Notes: generated by a model not told the origin, from the letters alone. DNA of 35,201 nt from Rubrivivax sp. (GCA_016790435.1 JAEUPE010000282.1:1-35201), one strand, 5' to 3'; positions 25,458 through 33,271 are shown, counted from the first letter of the stretch. Numbers and translations: made by a program.

Positions 25458-26441
25458 ATGAAACGTCGCGAACTGCTTGTCGCGGGTTCCGCCTTCCTGG
25501 CGACCCCAGCCATTGTTGGAGCACAGGGCACTGCCTGGCCCACGCGGGGCCCCATCCGCTTGATCGCCCAGTTTCCGCCGGGCGGCCTGGTGGACGTGGT
25601 GTCGCGGCTGATGTCGCCGATCATGTCGCAGGCGCTCGGGCAATCGGTCGTGGTCGAGAACCGCCCCGGCGCGGGGGGCGTCATCGGCACCGACTACGTT
25701 TCCAAGCAGCCGGCCGACGGCTACACGCTGCTGGTGAGCCACGCCGCCGTGCACGTGTACGCCGCAGCCACGCGGCGCACGATGCCCTTCGACGCGCTGA
25801 ACGACTTCACGCACATGGGCATGTTGGTCGAGGCACCGATGGTGCTGGTGGTGCGCGCGCAGTCGCCCTTCCAGACCCTGGAGCAGTACGTGACCGCGGC
25901 GCGTACCAAGTCGGTCCGCTACGGCACTTCGGGCATCGGCTCGGCCAACCACTTGTTCGGCGAGCTGCTCAAGATCGAGGGCCGCGCGCCGATGCACGAC
26001 CACGTGCCCTACCAGGGCAGCGCGCCAGCCATGCAGGACCTGAATGGCGGCCACATCGACAGCGTGTTCGACCCCATCACCACCAACGTGGCGACATTGA
26101 AGGCGGGCTCGTTGCGGGCCCTGGCCGTCTCGACGCCGAAGCGCCTGCCGGCGCTGCCGAACATCCCGACCTTCGCCGAACTGGGTTTCCCCAAGCTCAC
26201 TGGCTCGCAGTGGCTCGGGCTCTCGGCGCCCAAGGGGCTGCCGGCGCCCATTGCACAGCGCCTGACGGCGCTGATCCCCGACATCCTGGCACGCCCGGAC
26301 GTGATGGCGCGCTTCGAGGACCTGCAAACCCTGCCGCGCAGCCCCAACCTGCTGGGCGACGACTTCGCGCAGCTGGTGCGCGGGCAGATCGACTCGTGGC
26401 GGGCGGTGGCGCGGGCGGCCAACGTCGAGGTGCTCGCCTGA
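25458..26441 (+). CDS. Bug-family tripartite tricarboxylate transporter (TctC-like) substrate-binding protein
   Basis: This 327-residue periplasmic receptor belongs to the Bug family, greatly expanded in Burkholderiales. It binds carboxylates or amides for uptake by TctAB permeases. The signal (MKRRELLVAGSAFLATPAIVGAQG) has a Lys-Arg-Arg start and could go through Tat or Sec. Family motifs are clear: RLIAQFPPGGLVDVVSRL, QSVVVENRPGAGGVIGTDYV, ADGYTLL, and later LRALAVSTPKRLPALPNIPTF. The ATG at 25458 is preceded by a sigma-54-like promoter. No TctA or TctB genes are adjacent, which is usual for orphan Bug proteins. The downstream NTF2-like and deacetylase-like genes suggest a ligand metabolised by amidohydrolysis; this is inference. 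Confidence 0.92.
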   Translation: MKRRELLVAGSAFLATPAIVGAQGTAWPTRGPIRLIAQFPPGGLVDVVSRLMSPIMSQALGQSVVVENRPGAGGVIGTDYVSKQPADGYTLLVSHAAVHVYAAATRRTMPFDALNDFTHMGMLVEAPMVLVVRAQSPFQTLEQYVTAARTKSVRYGTSGIGSANHLFGELLKIEGRAPMHDHVPYQGSAPAMQDLNGGHIDSVFDPITTNVATLKAGSLRALAVSTPKRLPALPNIPTFAELGFPKLTGSQWLGLSAPKGLPAPIAQRLTALIPDILARPDVMARFEDLQTLPRSPNLLGDDFAQLVRGQIDSWRAVARAANVEVLA

Positions 26442-26559
26442 GTTCCCGCGGCGGACGCGTCAATTCAAGTGCGCCACGGAGGCAGGCTGCTGGCATGGGC
26501 GTGCCCGTCATGTCGACAATCGGGACCACACCCGGGCGCCAGCCCGGCAGGAGATTCGC

Positions 26560-27003
26560 ATGAGCCACCCGAACGCCGCTCCCCAGCGCCCCCCGACCAC
26601 CGCGGCCGAGGTGGTGGACGAATTCCTGCGCCTGATCATGATCCCCGACCCGGAGTCGGCGCGCCGCTACACCGCGCCCGGCATGCGCATCCGCTTCACG
26701 GGTGGACGTGCCATGCGCGACCCGGCCGAGTGCACCGCCTTCAACAAGGCGCGCTACAAGTGGGTGAAGAAGCGCATCGAGCGCACCGAAACGGTGGCCC
26801 AGGGTACCAACGACGGTGCGGACGCGGACACCGTGGTCTACAGCCTCGGCACGCTGCACGGCGAGTGGCCCGACGGCACGCCGTTCGAGGGCAACCGCTA
26901 TGTCGACCGCTACGTGGTGCGGGCCGGGTTGATCGTCGAGATGGATGTCTGGAACGACAGTGCCGAGTGGATGCTCGCGCGCGCCGGCCTCGCCGTGCTC
27001 TGA
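26560..27003 (+). CDS. NTF2-like / SnoaL-like protein
   Basis: The 147-residue soluble protein has the alpha+beta cone arrangement of the NTF2-like superfamily. An N-terminal helix (AAEVVDEFLRLIMIPDPESARRYT) is followed by strands containing MRIRFTGG, TVVYSLGTLHGEWPDGTPFEGNRYVDRYVVRAGLIVEMDVWND. Members are ester or ring cyclases, dehydratases, isomerases or simple binding proteins, so no reaction can be assigned. The start at 26560 has a GGAGA ribosome-binding site 5 bases away. The stop TGA overlaps the next start as TGATG, coupling it to the deacetylase-like protein. It lies 118 bases behind the Bug receptor and is probably in the same operon. Confidence 0.78.
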   Translation: MSHPNAAPQRPPTTAAEVVDEFLRLIMIPDPESARRYTAPGMRIRFTGGRAMRDPAECTAFNKARYKWVKKRIERTETVAQGTNDGADADTVVYSLGTLHGEWPDGTPFEGNRYVDRYVVRAGLIVEMDVWNDSAEWMLARAGLAVL

Positions 27004-27950
27004 TGGCGGCGGCTTACAGCGGGCCGCTGCCCACACACGGGCGCTTCGACTACCGCGCCATCACGCGGCGCACGCCGTACCGCTGGCCGAACGGCGCGGG
27101 GCTCGCGGTGTACCTCGGCTTCAACCTCGAGCACTTCGCGTTCGGCGAGGGTCTGGGCGCCAACATCGGACCCGCGAGCCCGCCGCCCGACGTGCTGAAC
27201 TACAGCTGGCGCGAGTACGGCAATCGCGTCGGCGCCTGGCGCTGCCTGGAGCTCTTCGACCACCTCGGCCTGCCGGCTGCGGCACTCATCAACACGGCGC
27301 TGTACGACCACTGCCCGGAGCTCGTCGCCGCCTGCGTGGCGCGCGGCGACGAGCTGGTCGGCCATGGCCACAGCAACGCCGAGCGGCAAGGCGCCCTCGA
27401 CGAGACGAGCGAGCGCGAGTTGCTCGCGCAGTGTCGCGCTCGCATGCTGGCCGAGAGCGGCCAAGCACCGGCGGGCTGGCTTTCGCCGTGGATCTCCGAG
27501 AGCCTGCACACGCCCGACCTGCTGGCCGAGACTGGCTACCGCTACACGCTCAACTGGTGCCACGACGACCAGCCGTTGCCGATGCGCACTCGCAGCGGAC
27601 AAGTGCTCTGGGCCGTGCCCTACCCGCAGGAGCTGAACGACATCCCGATGATCGTCGCGCGCCAGATGGACGCGAAGGACTTCGCGCAGATGGTCGTCGA
27701 CCAGCTCGACGAGATGTTGGAGCAGGCGAGCGGGCCCGCTGCGGCGCCGCTGGTCATGGGCATTGCGCTGCATCCGTACATCGTGGGCCAGCCCTACCGG
27801 CTCCGGCACCTGCGACGCGCGCTGGAGCACGTGGCCGCGCAGTGGGACAAGGGGCGCGTCTGGATTGCGACGCCTGGCGACGTCTGCCGCCATGCGATGG
27901 CGGTCGAGGCCGGAGCCGCATCAAATCCGGGTGCGGCTCCGCATGCTTGA
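27003..27950 (+). CDS. Polysaccharide deacetylase family protein (PuuE/allantoinase-like)
   Basis: This 315-residue protein has the NodB-type barrel. The strand that normally carries the catalytic Asp reads LAVYLGFNLEHFAFGE, with Glu43 and His44 in the N-x-E-H form seen in the PuuE-like subgroup. The metal-binding His pair is His121 and His123 in LVGHGHSN. Further motifs are GWLSPWISESLHTPDLLAETGYRYTLNW and ALHPYIVGQPYRL. Relatives hydrolyse allantoin, formamide-type or cyclic amide bonds as often as acetyl-sugars. It is coupled to the NTF2-like gene through TGATG and follows a Bug receptor, which together suggest catabolism of an imported nitrogenous compound. An inverted repeat lies inside its last codons (27911-27941). 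The exact substrate is not inferable. Confidence 0.85.
   Translation: MAAAYSGPLPTHGRFDYRAITRRTPYRWPNGAGLAVYLGFNLEHFAFGEGLGANIGPASPPPDVLNYSWREYGNRVGAWRCLELFDHLGLPAAALINTALYDHCPELVAACVARGDELVGHGHSNAERQGALDETSERELLAQCRARMLAESGQAPAGWLSPWISESLHTPDLLAETGYRYTLNWCHDDQPLPMRTRSGQVLWAVPYPQELNDIPMIVARQMDAKDFAQMVVDQLDEMLEQASGPAAAPLVMGIALHPYIVGQPYRLRHLRRALEHVAAQWDKGRVWIATPGDVCRHAMAVEAGAASNPGAAPHA
27911..27941. repeat. Inverted repeat at the end of the deacetylase gene
   Basis: CGGAGCCGCA and TGCGGCTCCG form a perfect 10-bp stem around an 11-base loop, ending 7 bases before the stop codon. No T-run follows on either strand. It could stop transcription with Rho or protect the 3' end, or be a by-product of the alanine-rich coding sequence. 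Confidence 0.35.
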
Positions 27951-27985
27951 TGGTTGCGGTGGCCGATCGACGGCCTCAACCAGCT

Positions 27986-28060
27986 TGGCGCGACCGGCAA
28001 GAATCGAACTTGCGACGCGGCCTTCGGAGGGCCGCATGATATCCACTTCACCACGGTCGC
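27986..28060 (-). tRNA. tRNA-Arg (anticodon CCG)
   Basis: Folded on the minus strand, this gives a complete cloverleaf. The 7-bp acceptor stem is GCGACCG/CGGTCGC and the D-stem is GTGA/TCAT with one wobble pair. The anticodon stem CGGCC/GGCCG carries the loop CTCCGAA, so the anticodon is CCG (reads CGG, arginine). The variable loop has 4 bases, and the T-arm GCAAG/CTTGC has loop TTCGAAT. The discriminator base is G and the CCA end is encoded (27986-27988). No integrated element or attachment-site duplication is seen beside it. Confidence 0.93.
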
Positions 28061-28077
28061 CGCGCTTCGGCCGCGGC

Positions 28078-28083
28078 ATTCTA
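28078..28083 (-). promoter_or_regulatory. Possible -10 box of the tRNA-Arg gene
   Basis: TAGAAT on the minus strand lies 17 bases before the mature tRNA 5' end, the usual distance for a tRNA promoter. The -35 region is not recognisable, so this is tentative. Confidence 0.35.
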
Positions 28084-28137
28084 GCGCCGGGGTCGGCTGA
28101 CTCTCGCGTGCTGCCCGGCGAGGCCAGGGGCCACTTC

Positions 28138-28143
28138 TATAAT
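28138..28143 (+). promoter_or_regulatory. Consensus -10 box upstream of the cytochrome c gene
   Basis: A perfect TATAAT lies 50 bases before the ATG at 28194 and stands out in this G+C-rich DNA. The -35 position at 16-18 bases spacing has no good TTGACA match. A sigma-70 promoter here is likely but may need an activator. Confidence 0.5.
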
Positions 28144-28193
28144 CGTTCGCTTTGGCCGACCGGCCCGCACGGCCACTGCCGCCGAGGACAAGA

Positions 28194-28754
28194 ATGAGCA
28201 ATCCGACGAGTGAAGGCCACGCAGCCGATCCGCACGACGATCACAGCAGCCCGATCCGCACGCCCAAGCAGCTGATCACGGTGATCATCGCTTCGTTCGT
28301 GCTGCCGGTGATCATCATCATCATGTTGGTCAACTACGTGGCCTTCGGCGGCAAGGAAGGCGCGGGCAGCGACGGCATGTCGCCCGAGGCCGTCGCCAAG
28401 CGCCTGCAGCCGGTGGGCATGGTGGAGATCCGCGACGTTTCCAACCCGGCCGCGGCGCGCTCAGGCGAGCAGGTGTACCAGGCGCAATGCGCCGCCTGCC
28501 ATGCCACGGGTGCGGCCAACGCGCCGAAGTTCGGCGACGCCGCGGCCTGGGCACCGCGCGTGGCCACCGGATTCGAGAGCCTGCTCAACTCGGCGATGAA
28601 GGGCAAGGGCGCGATGGCAGCGCAGGCCGGTGGTGATGCCTCCGACCACGAGATCGCGCGCGCCGTCGTGTACCTGGCGAACCAGGGCGGAGGCAAGTTC
28701 TCCGAGCCGGCGGCGCCCGCCGCGGCAGCCGCCGCCGCCAGCGCGCCGAAGTAG
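28194..28754 (+). CDS. Membrane-anchored cytochrome c5-type protein
   Basis: This 186-residue protein has a His/Asp-rich cytoplasmic N-terminus (9-17), one membrane anchor (about 26-50, ITVIIASFVLPVIIIIMLV) and a periplasmic class I cytochrome c domain. The haem-binding motif is CAACH (Cys99, Cys102, His103). Met141 in MKGKGAMAAQ is the likely sixth ligand. The C-terminus is an alanine-rich tail (172-185). It resembles the cytochrome c5 family of Burkholderiales, small electron carriers to terminal oxidases. The ATG at 28194 follows a GAGGACAAGA ribosome-binding region. It has its own consensus -10 upstream and ends at a hairpin terminator shared with the convergent gene. The partner oxidase is not in the window. 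Confidence 0.92.
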   Translation: MSNPTSEGHAADPHDDHSSPIRTPKQLITVIIASFVLPVIIIIMLVNYVAFGGKEGAGSDGMSPEAVAKRLQPVGMVEIRDVSNPAAARSGEQVYQAQCAACHATGAANAPKFGDAAAWAPRVATGFESLLNSAMKGKGAMAAQAGGDASDHEIARAVVYLANQGGGKFSEPAAPAAAAAAASAPK

Positions 28755-28804
28755 ATCGCGTCCGCGCCTCGCGTGCGAGCACGCGAGTCCATCCAGGCAA
28801 CGTG

Positions 28805-28830
28805 AAAGGCCGCCTTCGAGGCGGCTTTCT
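28805..28830. terminator. Bidirectional hairpin terminator between convergent genes
   Basis: GCCGCC (28809-28814), loop TTCGA, GGCGGC (28820-28825), flanked by AAAG on the left and TTTCT on the right. The A-rich left side gives a T-run on the other strand. It sits after the cytochrome gene and at the stop of the opposing gene. Confidence 0.7.
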
Positions 28831-29372
28831 CACGCCTGCGCCGCGGTTGTCCCGGGCGCCGGCGCCAGCTGGTAGCCGAAGCGCTGCGGCAGCTCGTCGA
28901 ACGCCACCACCTCGGGCTGCCAATGCCCACGCTCGACGGCGTCGGCGGCGGCGTCCATGTCCAGCGTGTGCACGATGCCCAAGCCGAGATCGGTGTGCAG
29001 GAAGAGCCGGCCGTTCTCGTCGAGCCAGGCTGTCTTGGCCTGTGCCTCCGCGCCGGTGTGCGAGGTCACCGGCCACGGGGCGGTGGCGCCGATGCGCCAC
29101 ACGTGGGGTGCCGCCTCGAGCTGCACGTACACGCGCTGCGGTCCGTTCTGGAAGAACCAGCAGCCGGCCTCGTCGTGCGTGTAGTTGCGGTGGATGAAGG
29201 CCAGCAGCTTGTCGTGCAGGATGCGGCTGCCCTTGACGCGCGGAAAGGGGCCGGCGGCCTGGATGCGGTCGTCACGCATGAACCACTGGCCACGCGCGTC
29301 GAGCGCCAGCCAGCCATAACAATGCGGCACGTTCGGCCACTTCTTCAACGCCGCCTTGACGATCTCGTCCAC
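28830..29372 (-). CDS. Conserved hypothetical protein (DUF2946-type by memory)
   Basis: This 180-residue cytoplasmic protein is familiar from Burkholderiales genomes, usually beside a YheT-like hydrolase. I recall it being labelled DUF2946, but the family number is from memory. It starts MDEIVKAALKKWPNVPHCYGWLAL and contains RGQWFMRDDR, GSRILHDKLLAFIHRNYTHDE and GCWFFQNGPQRVYVQLE. Later come WLDENGRLFLHTDLGLGIVH and ELPQRFGYQL near the end. The many aromatic and strand-like segments suggest a compact beta-rich fold. No catalytic motif, signal or membrane segment is visible. The start is GTG, in frame with the conserved opening. It is 9 bases downstream of the hydrolase gene and is probably co-transcribed with it. 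Function unknown. Confidence 0.8.
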   Translation of the reverse strand: MDEIVKAALKKWPNVPHCYGWLALDARGQWFMRDDRIQAAGPFPRVKGSRILHDKLLAFIHRNYTHDEAGCWFFQNGPQRVYVQLEAAPHVWRIGATAPWPVTSHTGAEAQAKTAWLDENGRLFLHTDLGLGIVHTLDMDAAADAVERGHWQPEVVAFDELPQRFGYQLAPAPGTTAAQA

Positions 29373-29381
29373 GGCGCGAAC

Positions 29382-30476
29382 TTACACCAAGGCCGGGTTC
29401 GCGAGCCAGTCGCAGACGGCATTCGGCATCGCCGTCACGTGCGCCGGATAAGGCCCTGCGGGAAAGCCCACGTGGCCGCCGTGGTCCGGCCGCCAGAAGG
29501 TGACCCGGCCCAGCTGCCCTACGCCGGTCGTCGAGCTGACGGGCGGCAGCGAAGCCGCGGGCACGAAGGGGTCGTTGCACGCATGGAGCACGAGCGCGGG
29601 GATGCGGATGTCGGCCAGGTGCGGCTGGGCCGATGCACGCGCCCAGTAGTCCGGCGTGTCGCGAAAGCCGTGCAGCGGCGCGGTGAAGACGTCGTCGAAC
29701 TCGTACAGCGTGCGCGCTGCGCGCAGTCGCGCTTCGTCGAAGAGGCCCGGGTGGCGCACCAGCTTGGCCAGCGCCTTAGGCTTCATCGTGGCCAGGAACA
29801 TGCGTGAATAGACGAGCCAGTTGAAGCCGCGATCGATGGCGCGCCCGGCGGCAGCAAGGTCGATCGGAGAGCACACGGCCGCCACCGACGCCGCGGTGGC
29901 CGCGGCGCTTTCGCCGGCCTCCTCGGCCCAGCGCAGCAGCGCGTTGCCACCGAGCGAGACGCCCACCACGAGCAGCGGCGCCCCGTGCAGGGCGCGCAGG
30001 CGGGCCAGGATCCAGCCGATCTCCTCGAAGTCGCCCGAGTGGTAGGCGCGCGGCGCCAGGTTCAGCTCGCCTGAGCAGCCGCGAAAGTGCGGCACCGAGT
30101 AGGCCCAGCCGCGCGCGCGCGCCACGGCACCGAAGGCCTGCGCGTACTGGCTCGCGCTGCTGCCCTCCAGGCCATGGAAGAGCACGAGGTGCTGCGGCGG
30201 CGAGGGCGTGGGCGCGGGTGCAGTTGCCGTTGCCGTTGCCATCGCCGGCGCGGCCGGTGGCAGGCCGCGCGCCGGCGCGCCCTCGAGGTGATCGACGTCG
30301 ACGAAGTCGCCGTCGGGCGCGTTCCATCGCTCGCGCCGCCAGCGTGGCGGCAAACCTTCGAATCGTCGGGCGCGCGTGGCCGCCCAGATCGTCTGCGCGT
30401 TGCCGCCCGGCAGCCAAGTGGGTGGGTGATAGGCCCTCGGCCAGTCCGTCGCCAGGCCCTGCGGCGCCGCCGCCAT
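29382..30476 (-). CDS. Alpha/beta-fold hydrolase, YheT-like
   Basis: The 364-residue protein belongs to the YheT/ABHD1-3 group of serine hydrolases. PTWLPGGNAQTIW opens the fold, as in YheT. HLVLFHGLEGSSASQYAQ supplies the oxyanion hole. The nucleophile is Ser174 in VVGVSLGGNAL. The likely triad Asp and His lie in LHACNDPFVP and PDHGGHVGF. Relatives hydrolyse esters or phospholipid-related substrates, but the physiological reaction in bacteria is not established. An Ala/Thr/Pro repeat tract (about 75-94) is inserted before the first core strand and looks like unstable low-complexity DNA. The ATG at 30476 overlaps the stop of the preceding SnoaL-like gene (TGATG), so translation is coupled. 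Confidence 0.87.
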   Translation of the reverse strand: MAAAPQGLATDWPRAYHPPTWLPGGNAQTIWAATRARRFEGLPPRWRRERWNAPDGDFVDVDHLEGAPARGLPPAAPAMATATATAPAPTPSPPQHLVLFHGLEGSSASQYAQAFGAVARARGWAYSVPHFRGCSGELNLAPRAYHSGDFEEIGWILARLRALHGAPLLVVGVSLGGNALLRWAEEAGESAAATAASVAAVCSPIDLAAAGRAIDRGFNWLVYSRMFLATMKPKALAKLVRHPGLFDEARLRAARTLYEFDDVFTAPLHGFRDTPDYWARASAQPHLADIRIPALVLHACNDPFVPAASLPPVSSTTGVGQLGRVTFWRPDHGGHVGFPAGPYPAHVTAMPNAVCDWLANPALV

Positions 30477-30940
30477 CAATGCAGCGTGGCCGGCGCGTCG
30501 CCCGGGCCCGGCAACTCCTGCAGCGAGCCTGGGCTCGCGTGGTGCGCCACCATGCGCCACCCCTGCGGCGTCTTGACGTAGACGTTGGTCGCCAGCACCC
30601 AGGCTGTCTGCGTGGCGCCCGCGTCGCCGCCCTCGGCCGGCACCTCGATGCGTTCGACGAGGTGGTGCAGCGCGCCGCCGAGCCACTGCACGCTGTGCAC
30701 CTGCTCGGGCTCGGCCGGCACGGCGCCATTGCCGAAGATGGCCTCGAAGCTGGCGCGGATGGCCGCCATGCCCACCACCCGCCCGCCGCCCGGATGCACG
30801 CAGACGATGTCGTCGTCGTCGGCCCACACCGCCATCATCAATTCGAGGTCGGCGCGTTGCAGCGCCTCGTAGAACTGGGCCTCGATCTCGTCGGGCGTGT
30901 CGCCGGCGAGCGCGGCCGTCTGGCGGGGGTTGCGGGGCAT
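30476..30940 (-). CDS. SnoaL/DUF4440-like NTF2-fold protein
   Basis: This 154-residue protein of the NTF2 superfamily contains DTPDEIEAQFYEALQRADLELMMAVWADDDDIVCVHPGGGRVVG. That is the typical start of DUF4440/SnoaL-like proteins that act as ketosteroid-isomerase relatives or in unknown roles. A central helix (AAIRASFEAIFGNG) and strands ending GWRMVAHHASPGSL complete the fold. No reaction can be assigned. The ATG at 30940 is the first in-frame start that gives the family N-terminus; the longer open frame upstream overlaps purU in a wrong frame. It is coupled to the YheT-like hydrolase by TGATG and separated from purU by 80 bases with no clear promoter. Confidence 0.8.
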   Translation of the reverse strand: MPRNPRQTAALAGDTPDEIEAQFYEALQRADLELMMAVWADDDDIVCVHPGGGRVVGMAAIRASFEAIFGNGAVPAEPEQVHSVQWLGGALHHLVERIEVPAEGGDAGATQTAWVLATNVYVKTPQGWRMVAHHASPGSLQELPGPGDAPATLH

Positions 30941-31020
30941 CGCTGGGACAGCTGCTCTTGCGGCTTGGGTGCGGCTTGGGTGTGGCGTGGGGGCGGATCT
31001 GATGCGGCTCGCGGGCGGCT

Positions 31021-31923
31021 TCAGCGGAAGACCACGCACTTGTGGCCGTTGATGAGCACGCGGTGCTCGACGTGCCAGCGCACCGCGCGCGCGAGCACGA
31101 CGCTCTCGATGTCGCGCCCCACGGCCGTGAAGTCCTCGGCCGCGAGCGTGTGGCCCACGCGTTCGACGTCCTGCTCGATGATCGGGCCCTCGTCGAGGTC
31201 GGCGGTGACGTAGTGCGCCGTGGCGCCGATCAGCTTGACGCCGCGCGCGTGCGCCTGGAAGTAGGGCCGCGCGCCCTTGAAGCTGGGCAGGAAGCTGTGG
31301 TGGATGTTGATGGCGCGGCCGGCCAGCCGCTCGCACAACTCGCGGCTGAGGATCTGCATGTAGCGCGCCAGCACCACGAGATCGACGCGCTCGCGCTCGA
31401 CCAGCGCCTCGATCTGCGCCTCCTGCGCGCGCTTGGCCGCGTCGGCGCCACCGGCGCCGGTCTTGTCGATCGGCAGGTGGTGGAAGGCGATGCCGTAACT
31501 CGCGGCGAGCGGCTCGAAGTCGCGGTGGTTGGAGACGATGGCCGGGATGTCCACCGGCAGCGTGCCGCTCTTCCAGCGGAACAGCAGGTCGTTCAGGCAG
31601 TGGCCGTGCTGGCTCACCATGAGCAGCAGGCGCGGCCGCTTGGCCAGCGCGTGAATGCGCACCTGCATGCCGAAGCGCTGCCGCGTGTGCTCGAACAGCG
31701 CCGACAGGGCCGCGCCGTCGGCCAGCTGCGGCGGCGCCTGGAAGTGCACGCGCATGAAGAACAGGCCCGTGGCGTCGTCGCCGTCGAGGTCGCCGAACTG
31801 CTGCGAGTCGATGATGTTGCAGCCGGCCTGGTAGAGCAGGCCCGAGACGGCGTGCACGATGCCCTTGGCGTCGCGGCAGGCGAGCGTGAGGACGAACTGT
31901 TGCTCGGTGGGCACGTTGGGCAT
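31021..31923 (-). CDS. purU: Formyltetrahydrofolate deformylase
   Basis: The 300-residue enzyme hydrolyses 10-formyltetrahydrofolate to formate and tetrahydrofolate. It balances the one-carbon pool and supplies formate for PurT. An N-terminal ACT domain (about 10-88, LACRDAKGIVHAVSGLLYQAG) is followed by the formyltransferase-type domain. The catalytic Asn206, His208 and Asp244 are visible in AINIHHSFLPSFKGARPY and ADLDEGPII. The length is typical for PurU. The ATG at 31923 begins MPNVPTEQQFVL. A TAGAAT lies 8 bases upstream, too close for an ordinary leader. It diverges from a MetE-like gene, with 82 bases between starts. Confidence 0.94.
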   Translation of the reverse strand: MPNVPTEQQFVLTLACRDAKGIVHAVSGLLYQAGCNIIDSQQFGDLDGDDATGLFFMRVHFQAPPQLADGAALSALFEHTRQRFGMQVRIHALAKRPRLLLMVSQHGHCLNDLLFRWKSGTLPVDIPAIVSNHRDFEPLAASYGIAFHHLPIDKTGAGGADAAKRAQEAQIEALVERERVDLVVLARYMQILSRELCERLAGRAINIHHSFLPSFKGARPYFQAHARGVKLIGATAHYVTADLDEGPIIEQDVERVGHTLAAEDFTAVGRDIESVVLARAVRWHVEHRVLINGHKCVVFR

Positions 31924-32005
31924 GGAGCGCGATTCTAGGGACCGGGCCCCCTCGGCAGGCGTGCTGCACGTCGCATCACAATGGCCGAGACGAAGGAGAC
32001 TCGCC

Positions 32006-33148
32006 GTGCCCGAACCCGAAACCGCGCTCGAAACCGCCGCTGCCCCGTTCCGTGCCGACCACGTCGGCAGCCTGCTGCGGCCGGCGGCGCTGGCTGCGCT
32101 GCGGGTGAAGTTCAAGGCCGGCGCCGCGGATACGTCCACACTCGTCGCCGCCGAGGACGAGGCCATCGCCCAGGCCGTGCAGCAGCAGCGCGACGTCGGC
32201 TTGAAGAGCATCACCGACGGCGAGTTCCGGCGCGACTGGTGGCACCTCGACTTCCTCGGCCAGCTCGATGGCGTGACGCTGGCCAGCAACGAAGGTCCGA
32301 AGTTCAGGATCGCCGGCCAGGAACAGCCGCCGATCGCCACCGTCACCGGCCGCATCGGCTGCAGCCGCCCGTTGATGGCCGATCACTTCGCGTACCTGAA
32401 GTCGCTCACCGACAAGACCCCGGGCGTGATGCCGAAGATGACGATCCCGTCGCCCTCGATGTTGCACCTGCGCGGCGGGCGCGCCGCCATCTCGGCCGAG
32501 GCCTACCCCGACCTGGACGCTTTCTGGGATGACGTCGCCAGCGCCTATCGCCGGGCCATCGCGCATCTCGCCGCGGCCGGTTGCCAGTACCTGCAGCTGG
32601 ACGACGTGGCCTTTGCGTACCTCTGCGACCCCAAGGTGCAGGCCACCTGCCGCGCCAACGGCGACGACCCGACCACGCTGCCGCGCACCTATGCACGCGT
32701 CATCAATGCCGCCCTGGCCGAGCGGCCTGCCGGCATGCGCGTCACCATCCACACCTGCCGCGGCAACTTCAAGAGCGCGTGGGTGGCCGAGGGCGGCTAC
32801 GAGCCAGTGGTGGAGGCGATGTTCTCCACCGACGTCGACGGCTGGTTCATGGAGTTCGACAACGCGCGCGCCGGCGGCTTCGAGCCGCTCGCAGTGCTTC
32901 GCGACGCCGGGGCAGCGGCGAAGAAGGTCGTGCTCGGCCTCGTCACCACCAAGCTCGGCGAGCTCGAGTCGAAGGACGACTTGAAGCGCCGCATCGACGA
33001 GGCCTCGCGTTTCGTGCCGCTGGCGCAGCTGTGCCTGTCGCCGCAGTGCGGCTTCTCCAGCACGCACCACGGCAACGCGCTGTCGCAGGACGACCAGTGG
33101 CGCAAGCTCGAGCGCGTGGTCGAGGTGGCCAACGAGGTCTGGGGCTAG
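32006..33148 (+). CDS. Cobalamin-independent methionine synthase (MetE C-terminal-like) family protein
   Basis: This 380-residue stand-alone version of the MetE catalytic barrel resembles YxjG/YxjH-type proteins, which are proposed to transfer methyl groups to homocysteine or another thiol. The zinc ligands of MetE are recognisable: His249 and Cys251 in TIHTCRGN and Cys348 in SPQCGFSS, with Glu283 or Glu270 as the fourth. Other landmarks are RADHVGSLLRP, ITDGEFRRDWWHLDFL and YLQLDD. There is no N-terminal MetE domain, so full folate-dependent methionine synthesis is not assured. The GTG at 32006 has a GAAGGAGA ribosome-binding site 8 bases upstream, which decides the start. It diverges from purU, and both genes concern one-carbon units. 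Confidence 0.88.
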   Translation: MPEPETALETAAAPFRADHVGSLLRPAALAALRVKFKAGAADTSTLVAAEDEAIAQAVQQQRDVGLKSITDGEFRRDWWHLDFLGQLDGVTLASNEGPKFRIAGQEQPPIATVTGRIGCSRPLMADHFAYLKSLTDKTPGVMPKMTIPSPSMLHLRGGRAAISAEAYPDLDAFWDDVASAYRRAIAHLAAAGCQYLQLDDVAFAYLCDPKVQATCRANGDDPTTLPRTYARVINAALAERPAGMRVTIHTCRGNFKSAWVAEGGYEPVVEAMFSTDVDGWFMEFDNARAGGFEPLAVLRDAGAAAKKVVLGLVTTKLGELESKDDLKRRIDEASRFVPLAQLCLSPQCGFSSTHHGNALSQDDQWRKLERVVEVANEVWG

Positions 33149-33205
33149 GAACACCGGCATCAGGTGGCGGCCTCCGGCAACCTGTCGCCCAGTCGCGGGC
33201 CCGGA

Positions 33206-33233
33206 AGCGACGGGCCGGATCCGGCCCGTCGCT
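33206..33233. repeat. Perfect 28-base palindrome after the MetE-like gene
   Basis: The left arm AGCGACGGGCCGG and right arm CCGGCCCGTCGCT are joined by AT, so all 28 bases are self-complementary. It starts 57 bases after the stop codon. No T-run follows on either strand, so it is not a standard intrinsic terminator, although it would fold into a very stable RNA hairpin. Confidence 0.55.
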
Positions 33234-33271
33234 GCACTGGAGACACCTGAACAGGTGGTGCCGATGCAGGC

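Noticed and set aside
27986-28060. tRNA-Arg as the attachment site of an integrated element
   Set aside because: Genes on both sides look like ordinary core or operonic genes. No integrase or duplicated tRNA end is visible within the window.
31932-31937. TAGAAT just upstream of purU as a promoter
   Set aside because: It is only 8 bases from the start codon, which would require an almost leaderless transcript, and there is no -35 match.
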